Translations under genes and position numbers: made by a program
NCBI GenBank assembly: GCA_003551865.1
Contig: PUNU01000092.1
Location: 1-15,331 of the forward strand
DNA from: Syntrophomonadaceae bacterium
Lineage (GTDB): Bacteria > Bacillota_D > Dethiobacteria > DTU022
Direction of reading: 5' to 3'
DNA: 15,331 bases
Part shown: piece by piece, positions 8,053 to 15,283 of the stretch
Numbering within the stretch: position 1 is the first letter of the stretch
Layout of the letters: every line of letters starts with the position of its first letter
The notes under the pieces: generated by a model
What the model was told of the DNA's origin: nothing
The model's database searches: none
Seen by the model: only the letters and a program-made list of their open reading frames with translations

Positions 8053-9031
8053 ACTGCTGGTTGGGCAGAATGAGCTTAGGCATGCTTTAAGCGGGGCGCT
8101 TGCCGATGACAAGCTGGGGCATGCCGTTTTACTGGCCGGGCCACCGGGAATAGGCAAGAAAAGCTGGGGCCAGAGCCTGGCCCAGGCTATATTGTGCCCC
8201 TGCCGTATTGATGTCGAGCCCTGCGGGCAGTGTGATTCCTGCCTCCAATTTTCAAGCGGCAACCACCCGGATTATTTTACAGTTTGTCCCGACGGCCGCA
8301 GCATCAAGATCGAGCAACTCCGCTCTCTGCGCCGGTTCTTTTACTTTTCAGGCAGTAAAAAGGTATGCCTGATCGAGCAGGCTGAAATGATGACTGCAGA
8401 GGCCTGTTCTTCTCTGCTTAAAATCCTGGAAGAGCCTCCCGCCGGGCTTCACTTTATCCTGCTTGCGGATCAGCCGCAAAAGCTTTTTGATACGATTCTC
8501 TCCAGGTGCCGACGGTATAATCTTCAGCCTCTGGGCCACGATGAAATCCGGGAACTGCTGGTGAGGCAAAAAGGTATTGGCGAGGAAAAAGCTCAGCTTT
8601 TGGCCCGCCTGAGCGGCGGGCTTCCCGGATACGCACTTGAGCTGGCGGATGACAGCGAATTTAAAAAGCGCTACGAGGAGGCCAAAACACTGGCCTTTAA
8701 TCTTGCGACGAGCCGTGATTCCGCCCACCAGCTGCTGTCATGGGCCGCTTCTCTGGCCGACAGGGAAGATCTCATTGCTTTTCTTGAACTGTTTTGCCTT
8801 TTTTACCGGGACGGCCTGGTCGGCAGGTTATGCCGCAGTGAAAACATGATAACCGGGCCTGACCAGCAGTCGGCATGGGCCGACACAGCTTCTTTGCCCG
8901 AACTTGAAAATGTTATTTTATTAATTAATAAAACGGTTTTTGAGCTGACTGCCACAAATGCCAACCGCCGTTTATTGCTGGAAAAGATGCTCTTATTGCT
9001 TCAAAGGAGGTTAAATGTATGCCAAAAGTAG
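8042..9031 (+). CDS. holB: DNA polymerase III delta' subunit (clamp loader)
   Basis: Delta' is the rigid stator subunit of the clamp loader and partners tau/gamma encoded by dnaX in this same window. Its 329-residue length is normal. The N-terminal AAA+ fold is clear and resembles DnaX, but its ATP site is degenerate: the P-loop reads GPPGIGKKS (33-41), so the usual Thr/Ser after GK is Lys, and the Walker B Asp-Glu position reads LIEQAE (110-115). Delta' usually does not hydrolyse ATP, so this fits. A zinc module (C52 or C54, C61, C64, C67) and the SRC arginine finger (154-156) are intact. ATG 8042 has GAGGGG (8031-8036) 5 nt upstream and overlaps the tmk stop by 11 nt, which suggests translational coupling. 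The 3' end carries the ricT ribosome site. Confidence 0.95.
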   Translation: MSFKLLVGQNELRHALSGALADDKLGHAVLLAGPPGIGKKSWGQSLAQAILCPCRIDVEPCGQCDSCLQFSSGNHPDYFTVCPDGRSIKIEQLRSLRRFFYFSGSKKVCLIEQAEMMTAEACSSLLKILEEPPAGLHFILLADQPQKLFDTILSRCRRYNLQPLGHDEIRELLVRQKGIGEEKAQLLARLSGGLPGYALELADDSEFKKRYEEAKTLAFNLATSRDSAHQLLSWAASLADREDLIAFLELFCLFYRDGLVGRLCRSENMITGPDQQSAWADTASLPELENVILLINKTVFELTATNANRRLLLEKMLLLLQRRLNVCQK

Positions 9032-9819
9032 TCGGAGTTCGATTCAGGCAGGCCGGTAAAACCTACTACTTCGAACCCGGATCAGATAAATTGGAACAGG
9101 GCGATCAGGTGATCGTCGAAACTTCCCGTGGAAAGGAACTGGGGGAAGTAATAATTACAGCGAAAGAAGTCCCGGAGGATGAGCTGGTTCTTCCGCTGAA
9201 AAGTGTTATTCGCAGGGCAACCGAGGATGATCTGTGTAAAATCGAAGCCAACAGGCAAAAGGAAGCCGAGGCATATGCCAAATGTCAAAAAAAGATTCGG
9301 GAACACAAACTTGATATGAAGCTGGTCAGTGTGGAATACACTTTTGACTGCAATAAAATAATTTTTTACTTTACTTCTGAAGAACGGGTCGATTTCAGGG
9401 AGCTGGTCAAGGACCTGGCCTCAATTTTTAAAACCCGCATCGAACTGCGCCAGATCGGTGTGCGCGATGAAGCAAAATTCAAAGGCGGTATCGGTCCCTG
9501 CGGCAGGTCTTTTTGCTGCAGCACTTTTCTTGAAGAATTTGAGCCTGTCTCCATTCGTATGGCCAAAGGCCAAAACCTTTCCCTTAATCCCACGAAAATA
9601 TCCGGTGTTTGCGGTCGGTTGATGTGCTGTCTCCGTTATGAAGCCAGTGCCTATGAGAATGCCCGGGAAGAAATGCCCAGATCTGGGGATACGGTGATAA
9701 CTCCGGAAGGCGAAGGACAGGTTATGGAGGTCAACAACAGTAAAAGAACGGTGTCGGTTAGACTGGCTGATTTCGAGGGCGTGAGGGAGTTTCCCCTGGA
9801 AGAGGTCGATATGCCATAA
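9019..9819 (+). CDS. ricT: PSP1-domain protein RicT (YaaT)
   Basis: RicT is the PSP1-domain subunit of the RicA-RicF-RicT (Y) complex, which in B. subtilis promotes RNase Y-dependent mRNA maturation and the sporulation, competence and biofilm phosphorelay. The protein is 266 residues. Six cysteines of the iron-sulfur type are all present: GPCGRSFCC (C161, C166, C167) and GVCGRLMCC (C198, C203, C204). The PSP1 core (GKELGEVIITAKEVPEDEL) lies in the N-terminal third. ATG 9019 sits 8 nt after AAAGGAGG (9003-9010), which is inside the holB coding sequence; the genes overlap by 13 nt. The partners RicA and RicF are not in this window. A long hairpin follows the stop. Its position after holB is the conserved one. 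Confidence 0.95.
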   Translation: MPKVVGVRFRQAGKTYYFEPGSDKLEQGDQVIVETSRGKELGEVIITAKEVPEDELVLPLKSVIRRATEDDLCKIEANRQKEAEAYAKCQKKIREHKLDMKLVSVEYTFDCNKIIFYFTSEERVDFRELVKDLASIFKTRIELRQIGVRDEAKFKGGIGPCGRSFCCSTFLEEFEPVSIRMAKGQNLSLNPTKISGVCGRLMCCLRYEASAYENAREEMPRSGDTVITPEGEGQVMEVNNSKRTVSVRLADFEGVREFPLEEVDMP

Positions 9820-9822
9820 AGC

Positions 9823-9849
9823 CAGGGGCACGGCTCAGCCGTGCCCCTG
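9823..9849. terminator. Strong hairpin between convergent ricT and abrB
   Basis: A perfect 12-bp stem (9823-9834 with 9838-9849) has a three-base loop TCA. It begins 3 nt after the ricT stop and lies 12 nt from the abrB stop, so it probably ends both transcripts. No T run follows at once on the plus strand; on the minus strand only a GGCTTTAT tail follows. It may act with Rho, as a pause, or as a 3'-end RNA-stability element instead. Confidence 0.55.
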
Positions 9850-9861
9850 CAAGCCTGACTG

Positions 9862-10104
9862 CTATGTTTTTGCCAGCTTGTCGATGCAGTCCTGACAGAC
9901 AATGCGATTTCCGTAATGTTTTACATTGTCGGCGTTGCCGCAGAACAAGCAGGCCGGTTCGTACTTCTTGAGGATGATTCTTTCATTGTCCACGTAAATT
10001 TCCAGGGCATCTTTTACCTCTATGCCCAGGGTGCGCCTTAATTCTATCGGAATAACAACGCGGCCCAGTTCGTCAACCTTTCTAACAATCCCGGTCGATT
10101 TCAA
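9862..10104 (-). CDS. abrB: AbrB-family transition-state regulator with a zinc-ribbon-like tail
   Basis: The N-terminal 50 residues (MKSTGIVRKVDELGRVVIP...) are nearly the same as the swapped-hairpin DNA-binding domain of B. subtilis AbrB, a dimer/tetramer that represses stationary-phase genes and its own gene. The C-terminus differs: in place of the long AbrB multimerisation tail there is a short segment with C52-x2-C55 and C70-x2-C73, probably a small zinc ribbon, as I recall in other clostridial AbrB proteins. Total length is 80 residues. TTG 10104 is preferred because GGAGG (10117-10113) lies 8 nt upstream and the protein then begins MKSTG; ATG 10110 is only 2 nt from that site and would add two residues. 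The gene diverges from metG, as in B. subtilis, and has its own strong promoter. Confidence 0.92.
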   Translation of the reverse strand: MKSTGIVRKVDELGRVVIPIELRRTLGIEVKDALEIYVDNERIILKKYEPACLFCGNADNVKHYGNRIVCQDCIDKLAKT

Positions 10105-10151
10105 AACCATTTCCTCCTTTTCATAATAATGGGAACAGTGCTGGTTCGGTT

Positions 10152-10181
10152 ATTATACCAGTAATTGACATGGTAAGTCAA
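10152..10181 (-). promoter_or_regulatory. Promoter for abrB
   Basis: On the minus strand TTGACT (10181-10176), an 18-nt spacer and TATAAT (10157-10152) form a strong promoter, with TGG just before the -10 box giving an extended -10. The -10 box lies 47 nt upstream of the TTG start. Autoregulation by AbrB is known in B. subtilis and is plausible here, but no binding site can be read directly. Confidence 0.85.
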
Positions 10182-10248
10182 GAGTTATTTTCCCAAATTA
10201 CTCAGGTTTACAAGAATATTACATGAAACCCATCGATATCCGCTTATC

Positions 10249-10276
10249 TTGACAGTGCGCCGGGCTTTGATATAAT
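10249..10276 (+). promoter_or_regulatory. Promoter for metG
   Basis: A consensus -35 box TTGACA (10249-10254), a 16-nt spacer and a perfect TATAAT (10271-10276) with the extended TGA before it. The transcript start would fall near 10283, leaving a leader under 30 nt. That excludes a T-box or SAM riboswitch upstream of metG. Confidence 0.88.
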
Positions 10277-10310
10277 ATGCACATCTTCACAGCGCAGAGG
10301 AGGCCTTAAG

Positions 10311-12257
10311 TTGGGGGAGGAAAAGACTTTCTACATCACTACTCCAATTTATTACCCGAGCAACAGGCTGCATGTCGGAAACTCTTATACGACGGTGGCT
10401 GCCGATGCCATCGCTCGTTTTAAACGGCTAACCGGTTACCGGGTCTGGTTTCTTACCGGCACCGACGAGCATGGCCAGAAAATTCAGCGTCAGGCGGAAG
10501 CGGCCGGCAAGGATACCCGGGTTTTTGTTGACGAAGTTGTAGCCTGGATTAAAGATCTCTGGCACGAGCTCGATATCGACTATGATGACTTTATCCGCAC
10601 CACCGAGGAGCGGCACAAAGAAAAAGTAGCCCGCATTTTTACCCGCTTTTACGAGCAGGGTGATGTTTACAAGGGTAAGTACGAGGGATGGTACTGCACT
10701 CCATGCGAGGCTTACTGGGCTGAACGCCAGCTGGAAGAAAAGTGCTGCCCGGACTGCGGAAGGGAACTGGAGCTTATCGCCGAAGAGGCCTATTTTTTCC
10801 GGATGTCACGCTATGCCCGGCGCCTCCTGGACCATATAGAGACGCACCCTGATTTTATTCAGCCGCCTTCACGCAAGAACGAAATGATCAATAACTTCCT
10901 TAAGCCGGGGCTGGAAGACCTTTGTGTATCAAGGACTTCATTTGATTGGGGTATACCCGTGCCCTTTGACCCGGATCATGTAATCTATGTGTGGCTCGAT
11001 GCCTTGAGCAACTATATTACCGCCCTGGGTTATGGAGAAGAGGGCGGCATTTTTGAAACTTTCTGGCCGGCCGATGTCCAGCTGATTGGTAAAGACATCC
11101 TGCGTTTTCATACCATCTACTGGCCAATATTCCTGATGGCCCTGGATCTGCCCCTGCCAAAAACGGTTTTCGGGCACGGCTGGTTGATGCTCGAAGAAGG
11201 CAAGATGTCAAAATCGAAGGGGAATGTAATCGACCCCTGCGTGCTGGCCGACAGGTATAGTTCCGACGCCCTGCGCTATTATTTGCTGAGGGAAATACCT
11301 TTTGGCCAGGATGGCATCTTCAGCCTGGAAGCGTTTATTACCCGTATCAACAATGATTTGGCCAATGATCTCGGCAACCTGGTCAGCAGGACCCTGACCA
11401 TGGCCGAGCGCTACTTTGACGGAGTGCTTCCCGAGCCTTTAGAGGGTAATGAAGAGAGCGATCGTGAACTGCGCGCCCTGGCCCTGGACACGCCCGCCGC
11501 TGTCGATGCCTTGATGGATCAGTTAAAAATCAGTGACGCCCTTACCGAGCTTTGGCAGCTGGTCCGCCGCAGCAATAAATATATAGATGAGAATATGCCC
11601 TGGGAACTGGCTAAAGATCCCGGCCGCAGAGACCGCCTGGGTACGGTTATTTATAATCTAATTGAAAGCATTCGCTTTATAGCTGTGGTCCTGCAGCCCT
11701 ATATGCCCCGGACCCCGGCCTGCATTTTCGAGCAGTTTGGAATTGCAGACCGCAACGAACTGCACATTTGGGACAGCCTGCGGGAATGGGGCGGGATCAA
11801 ACCCGGAACATTTGTAAACCGGGGCGAAGACCTGTTCCCCCGGCTGAACATGCAGGCGGAAATAAGGGAGATGCGGGGTGATAGGCCTGCTGAAGCCGAT
11901 AAAGGCACCGCTGAAGATCAAGCAGAAGGGTTGATCAGCCTTGAGCAGTTTCAGCAGGTAGATTTGCGGGTGGCGGAAGTAGTGTCAGCCGAAAAAATTC
12001 CCAAATCCGACAAACTGCTCAAAATAGAACTGGAGGTTGGCGAAGACGGCAGCCGCCAGGTTGTAGCCGGCATTGCCGAAGAATACCAGCCGGAAGAACT
12101 GATCGGTCGGTATGTATTGTATGTTGCCAACTTGAAGCCTGTCAAACTGCGGGGCGTGCTTTCCCAGGGAATGCTGCTGGCGGCGATTGACAAAGACGGC
12201 AGGATTGCCCTGACCACGGTGGACCAGGAAATTGCTCCCGGGAGCAGGATCAGCTAG
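10311..12257 (+). CDS. metG: Methionine--tRNA ligase
   Basis: Methionyl-tRNA synthetase, a class I enzyme of 648 residues, charges initiator and elongator tRNA-Met. Visible parts: the HIGH-type motif in LHVGNSYTT (20-28), with Asn at the last position as in clostridial enzymes; the connective-peptide zinc knuckle (C129, C132, C145 or C146, C149); WLDALSNYI (228-236); KMSKS (298-302); an anticodon-binding helical domain that includes NKYIDENMPW; an acidic linker at about 520-540; and a C-terminal OB-fold tRNA-binding domain (543-648) with the DLRVAEVVSAEKIPKSDKLL pattern. The start is TTG 10311, 7 nt after AGAGGAGG (10296-10303). tatD starts 1 nt after its TAG stop, so the two are co-transcribed, as in many Firmicutes. 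Confidence 0.98.
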   Translation: MGEEKTFYITTPIYYPSNRLHVGNSYTTVAADAIARFKRLTGYRVWFLTGTDEHGQKIQRQAEAAGKDTRVFVDEVVAWIKDLWHELDIDYDDFIRTTEERHKEKVARIFTRFYEQGDVYKGKYEGWYCTPCEAYWAERQLEEKCCPDCGRELELIAEEAYFFRMSRYARRLLDHIETHPDFIQPPSRKNEMINNFLKPGLEDLCVSRTSFDWGIPVPFDPDHVIYVWLDALSNYITALGYGEEGGIFETFWPADVQLIGKDILRFHTIYWPIFLMALDLPLPKTVFGHGWLMLEEGKMSKSKGNVIDPCVLADRYSSDALRYYLLREIPFGQDGIFSLEAFITRINNDLANDLGNLVSRTLTMAERYFDGVLPEPLEGNEESDRELRALALDTPAAVDALMDQLKISDALTELWQLVRRSNKYIDENMPWELAKDPGRRDRLGTVIYNLIESIRFIAVVLQPYMPRTPACIFEQFGIADRNELHIWDSLREWGGIKPGTFVNRGEDLFPRLNMQAEIREMRGDRPAEADKGTAEDQAEGLISLEQFQQVDLRVAEVVSAEKIPKSDKLLKIELEVGEDGSRQVVAGIAEEYQPEELIGRYVLYVANLKPVKLRGVLSQGMLLAAIDKDGRIALTTVDQEIAPGSRIS

Positions 12258-12258
12258 A

Positions 12259-13053
12259 GTGCCGACACTTATTGACACCCATGCCCACCTTGATTCACCC
12301 CAATTCAAAAAAGATCTGGACAAAGTTCTGGAGCGGGCTGTTGAGGCCGGGGTGACAGCCGTGATCAATGCCGGTGCGGATGAACGCAGTTCCCGGCAGG
12401 CGGTGGAGTTAAGCAACCGCTACCCCAGGATATGTGCTTCAGTAGGCGTCCACCCGCACAATGCCGCCGGGGTGTCGGCCGGATGGCTCGAAGGGCTGGA
12501 GGAAATGGCTGAAGCGGAAACCGTTTTGGCGATAGGAGAGACCGGGCTAGATTTTTACCGGGACCTTTCCCCCAGGGAGGAGCAGGAAAAAGTATTTCGT
12601 CAGCAGCTGCGCCTGGCCTGCCGAGTCGATAGGCCCGTAATTGTGCACACCCGGGAAGCTCACCTGGATACACTGCGAATCTTAAAAGAGGAAGAGCTGC
12701 CTGCAAAAGCCGGTGTGATGCACTGTTTTTCCGGGGATCGCCGGCAGGCTGAAGAATACCTTGAGCTCGGGTTTTACATTTCGCTGGCCGGCCCGTTAAC
12801 CTATCCCCGCTCTCATGGGCTCAGGGAGTTGCTGCACTACATCCCCCCGGAACGGCTCTTATTTGAAACGGACTCCCCCTATCTCTCACCCCAGGCTTAC
12901 CGGGGCAGGCGTAATGAGCCAGCTTATGTTAAGCTGGTCTACGAACGCGCGGCCCTTGCCCTGAACCGGGAAATAGATGAACTGGTCGAGCAGGTCTACG
13001 TTAATGCCGTGCGCCTTTTTTCTGATATCCTTGTTGACCGGGTTCAGTTTTAA
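12259..13053 (+). CDS. tatD: TatD family metal-dependent hydrolase / DNase
   Basis: A TIM-barrel amidohydrolase-fold protein of 264 residues, the family norm. TatD enzymes are metal-dependent 3'-5' nucleases implicated in DNA repair and turnover; the exact cellular role in Firmicutes is not settled. Metal ligands are all present: H8 and H10 (IDTHAHLD), E94 (IGETGLD), H130 (VIVHTREA), H155 (MHCFSG) and D205 (FETDSPY). GTG 12259 is chosen since MPTLIDTHAHLD is the normal family start; the longer in-frame TTG at 12232 lies inside metG. An AGGA site (12246-12249) lies 9 nt upstream. In B. subtilis yabE, rnmV and ksgA follow; here rnmV is missing and a terminator follows instead. Confidence 0.95.
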   Translation: MPTLIDTHAHLDSPQFKKDLDKVLERAVEAGVTAVINAGADERSSRQAVELSNRYPRICASVGVHPHNAAGVSAGWLEGLEEMAEAETVLAIGETGLDFYRDLSPREEQEKVFRQQLRLACRVDRPVIVHTREAHLDTLRILKEEELPAKAGVMHCFSGDRRQAEEYLELGFYISLAGPLTYPRSHGLRELLHYIPPERLLFETDSPYLSPQAYRGRRNEPAYVKLVYERAALALNREIDELVEQVYVNAVRLFSDILVDRVQF

Positions 13054-13097
13054 GGCGCTATTGTTTCCCCATTGCCGGATCAAGGAACCTGCATTAT

Positions 13098-13147
13098 AAA
13101 AAATAAAAACCCCGCCCCCATTTTTTAATGGGGGGCGGGGTTCTTCT
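13098..13147. terminator. Two-way terminator between tatD and the SCP2 gene
   Basis: The stem pairs AACCCCG-CCCCC-ATT (13108-13122) with AAT-GGGGG(G)-CGGGG-TT (13127-13142), with one bulged G and a TTTT loop. An A-rich tract lies on the left (13098-13109) and TTCTTCT on the right. Read on the minus strand, it is followed by TTTTTATTTTTTAT, a classical strong terminator for the SCP2 gene; on the plus strand it ends tatD with a moderate T tail. Confidence 0.92.
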
Positions 13148-13213
13148 AAGATAAATTCACCTGGAATAATTTTGAACCAAAATTGTCACCAATCTCGTGC
13201 AGGTGCAGCCGGG

Positions 13214-13540
13214 CTAGCCGAGCAGGCTCTGCAGTTTCATGGCCAGGGACATATCTCCCTTGACTTTCAGTTTGCCGGCCATGAATGCGGAAGTAGCATT
13301 CAATTGGCCTTCAAGCATGCTGTTAAAATCATCTGCCGCCATGGTAATTGTAATATTGGGGTTGTCGTGGGCCGATTCTGCGACCTCCGGCTTTCCGTCG
13401 TCCACAACTATGTGGAATACGCCTCCATTATCCCCGGAAAGCTCAAACTGGTATACTGCGCTGACTCCCTTCATTTTTGCCGGATCAGCCGCTTCAATTT
13501 TCTGGTTAAGGTTGGCTACTATGTCTTTAAATTCTGCCAT
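13214..13540 (-). CDS. SCP2 sterol-binding domain protein
   Basis: A stand-alone SCP2-like domain of 108 residues, without signal peptide or membrane segment. The family fold is a lipid-binding tunnel; bacterial single-domain members are thought to bind fatty-acyl or other hydrophobic ligands, but their role is mostly unknown. Recognisable features are YQFELSGDNGGVFHIVVDDG (30-49), ITITMAADDFNSMLEGQLN (63-81) and the hallmark end AFMAGKLKVKGDMSLAMKL (85-103). Start ATG 13540 has AAGGAGG 11 nt upstream, a little far. The gene is alone on the minus strand between tatD and rsmA, with its own promoter and terminator, so it is an independent unit and not part of either neighbouring operon. It occupies the place where B. 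subtilis has yabE and rnmV. Confidence 0.9.
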   Translation of the reverse strand: MAEFKDIVANLNQKIEAADPAKMKGVSAVYQFELSGDNGGVFHIVVDDGKPEVAESAHDNPNITITMAADDFNSMLEGQLNATSAFMAGKLKVKGDMSLAMKLQSLLG

Positions 13541-13569
13541 TTTGTAATATTCCTCCTTAATATAATTTC

Positions 13570-13598
13570 GTAATATCCGAAAGTTCTATCACTGTCTA
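13570..13598 (-). promoter_or_regulatory. Possible promoter for the SCP2 gene
   Basis: On the minus strand TAGACA (13598-13593), a 17-nt spacer and TATTAC (13575-13570) resemble a housekeeping promoter with one mismatch in the -35 box and two in the -10 box. The distance to the start codon is 29 nt. Confidence 0.45.
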
Positions 13599-13747
13599 AT
13601 AAAGGAAAATCGACCCTCCTTTCTGAAAATTGATTGCTTAAAGTGTTGAATTATTACTTTTGTAAAATATATTATAATGCATAATTGAGTGTTTGTCATC
13701 ATATTTTTCTTTCCACTTTTCCTTTTCAGTCCGGAAGTGTCGCTTTT

Positions 13748-13759
13748 GTCAAATTTGAC
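13748..13759. promoter_or_regulatory. Perfect palindrome over the rsmA -35 box
   Basis: GTCAAATTTGAC is a perfect 12-bp palindrome, and its right half includes most of the -35 box TTGACT (13755-13760). The position would let a dimeric repressor block RNA polymerase. It may also be chance; no second copy is seen in this window. Confidence 0.4.
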
Positions 13760-13783
13760 TGCCGTGCAGGGCAGAGATAGAAT
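13755..13783 (+). promoter_or_regulatory. Promoter for rsmA
   Basis: TTGACT (13755-13760), a 17-nt spacer and TAGAAT (13778-13783) form a good housekeeping promoter 36 nt upstream of the GTG start. A second, weaker candidate lies farther upstream: TTGAAT (13646-13651), 16 nt, TATATT (13668-13673). Confidence 0.75.
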
Positions 13784-13819
13784 AAACAAAAACCTGAAAC
13801 AGGCGAGGATTAAAAACAG

Positions 13820-14692
13820 GTGGCGGAACAACCGAATCCTACTTCCCCAAAAGAAATTATGTCTCTTTTCCGGCGTTACGGCTTACAGCCTAGCCGGCGT
13901 TTGGGGCAAAACTTTTTAATTGACGCCAACATTGTTCGCAAGGTCGTCGCAGCGGCGGAGGTTAAAAAAAATGATGCCGTTATCGAAGTCGGCCCGGGTG
14001 CCGGAGCTTTAACGATGGCTTTGGCAGAAGCGGGTGCAGATCTGCTGGTGCTGGAAATAGATCGCGGACTGGTTAAACTGCTCCGGGATCTGCTTCAGCA
14101 CCGGCCTGCAGTAGAAGTTTGCCACGGCGATGTTTTAAATGTCAACTGGAGCAGGCTGACTTCCCGCTTTGGCCCGGGCAGGGCAGTTAAGCTTATTTCG
14201 AACCTGCCGTACAATATCTCCGGTCCGTTTATGTATGACTTGTTGAAAGAAGATTTCCCTTTTTCGACAGCGGTGCTGATGTTTCAAAAAGAAGTGGCCG
14301 GCCGCCTGGTAGCCGGGCCGGGAGATGAGGATTACGGGGGGCTTTCGGTGCTCTGTCGTTACTATACCAGGGGTGAAAAGCTGTTTGATGTTTCCAAAAA
14401 CGTTTTTTGGCCTCGCCCGAATGTTGATTCCGCAGTTGTCAGGCTTAGACCCCGGAAACGGGAATTGCCGGACAAAGTAGAGGCCCTGTTTTGGAGGCTT
14501 GTGCAGGGTGCTTTCCAGCAGAGGCGCAAAACACTTTTAAACAATATGATCAGGCTGTTTCCCTTGACTCGAGACTGCCTGCTGGAACTTTTTGAAGAGG
14601 TGGAAATAGAACCGGCGGCCAGGCCTGAGGAGTTAAGGCCGGAGCAATTTGCAAAGTTGGCCCTGATAACTTATAATTGGCTTAGCAAATAA
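13820..14692 (+). CDS. rsmA: 16S rRNA (adenine(1518)-N6/adenine(1519)-N6)-dimethyltransferase
   Basis: RsmA (KsgA) dimethylates two adjacent adenines in the 3' terminal hairpin of 16S rRNA with S-adenosylmethionine, a late checkpoint of 30S assembly. The protein is 290 residues. Motifs: RRLGQNFLID (26-35), SAM-binding motif I IEVGPGAGALT (55-65), LEID (78-81), the catalytic motif SNLPYNIS (127-134), FQKEVAGRL (155-163) and a C-terminal helical domain with GAFQQRRKTLLNN. GTG 13820 has GAGGA (13805-13809) 10 nt upstream; an internal ATG 13859 would cut into the N-terminal segment. The mutation-sensitive NLPY motif is intact, so the enzyme should be active. B. subtilis has rnmV just before ksgA; here the SCP2 gene takes its place. 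Confidence 0.97.
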   Translation: MAEQPNPTSPKEIMSLFRRYGLQPSRRLGQNFLIDANIVRKVVAAAEVKKNDAVIEVGPGAGALTMALAEAGADLLVLEIDRGLVKLLRDLLQHRPAVEVCHGDVLNVNWSRLTSRFGPGRAVKLISNLPYNISGPFMYDLLKEDFPFSTAVLMFQKEVAGRLVAGPGDEDYGGLSVLCRYYTRGEKLFDVSKNVFWPRPNVDSAVVRLRPRKRELPDKVEALFWRLVQGAFQQRRKTLLNNMIRLFPLTRDCLLELFEEVEIEPAARPEELRPEQFAKLALITYNWLSK

Positions 14693-14713
14693 AGCTGAAA
14701 GGTCGCAGGTTTG

Positions 14714-15190
14714 ATGCTTTTTACAAGTCCGTCTCGAGGCCGGATCTCTTTCCAGGATTTATTTGAAGATCTGGCCGGCTATACCAATGAATATCCTGAT
14801 GAGTCCTATAAACTCATCATCGGGACCGATTCTCACTCTTTCCTTAATGACTGCGTAATATTTGTCACTGCAGTGGTGGTTCACCGCATAGGAAAAGGCG
14901 GGCGTTTTTACTATCACAAGCAGAAGACCCGCTACATGGAAAGCCTTCGGCAGCGCATCTATTATGAAACCTTTCTCAGTCTTGAAGTAGCGACCCGCCT
15001 TACTGAGCAGCTTGCCCAGAACGGTGAACAACAGCTTAATGTCGAAATACACCTGGATGTAGGCGAAAAAGGAGAAACAAGGAACGTAATTAAAGAAGTT
15101 GTGGGCATGGTGATTGGCAGTGGATACCAGGCCTGCATCAAGCCTGATTCATACGGGGCTACCACCGTTGCCGATCGTTTTACCAAATAA
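14714..15190 (+). CDS. DUF458 / YkuK-type RNase H-like protein
   Basis: A 158-residue soluble protein of the DUF458 family (B. subtilis YkuK), predicted to have an RNase H-like fold. Acidic residues that could form the metal site are conserved: D39 in IIGTDSHSF, an Asp in HLDVGEKGETRN (D115), and D145 in KPDSYGATTVADRFTK. The EVVGMVIGSGYQACIKPDSYG block is the most typical part. The biochemical function is not established; a nuclease-like role is inferred from fold only. ATG 14714 is chosen over the in-frame TTG 14711; the ribosome site is weak (AAAGG 14698-14702 or GCAGG 14705-14709). It lies 21 nt after rsmA and is most likely in the same transcript. Confidence 0.88.
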   Translation: MLFTSPSRGRISFQDLFEDLAGYTNEYPDESYKLIIGTDSHSFLNDCVIFVTAVVVHRIGKGGRFYYHKQKTRYMESLRQRIYYETFLSLEVATRLTEQLAQNGEQQLNVEIHLDVGEKGETRNVIKEVVGMVIGSGYQACIKPDSYGATTVADRFTK

Positions 15191-15283
15191 AGGCGTAAAA
15201 GTCTCGATTATTTTGAAATATAAGCTTTCTATTGAATTTTTTTGCCCTTCTTCTTGAATTAACGCGGTGTTGCTCAAAATAGC

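Noticed and set aside
10277..10310. T-box or SAM riboswitch upstream of metG
   Set aside because: The promoter lies so close to the start that the leader is under 30 nt; no aptamer or specifier structure fits.
13589..13919. Two opposed open frames with hydrophobic N-termini (plus 13689-13919, minus 13589-13831)
   Set aside because: They overlap each other, the rsmA promoter and the rsmA start; the hydrophobic runs come from a T-rich tract. No ribosome site or family match.
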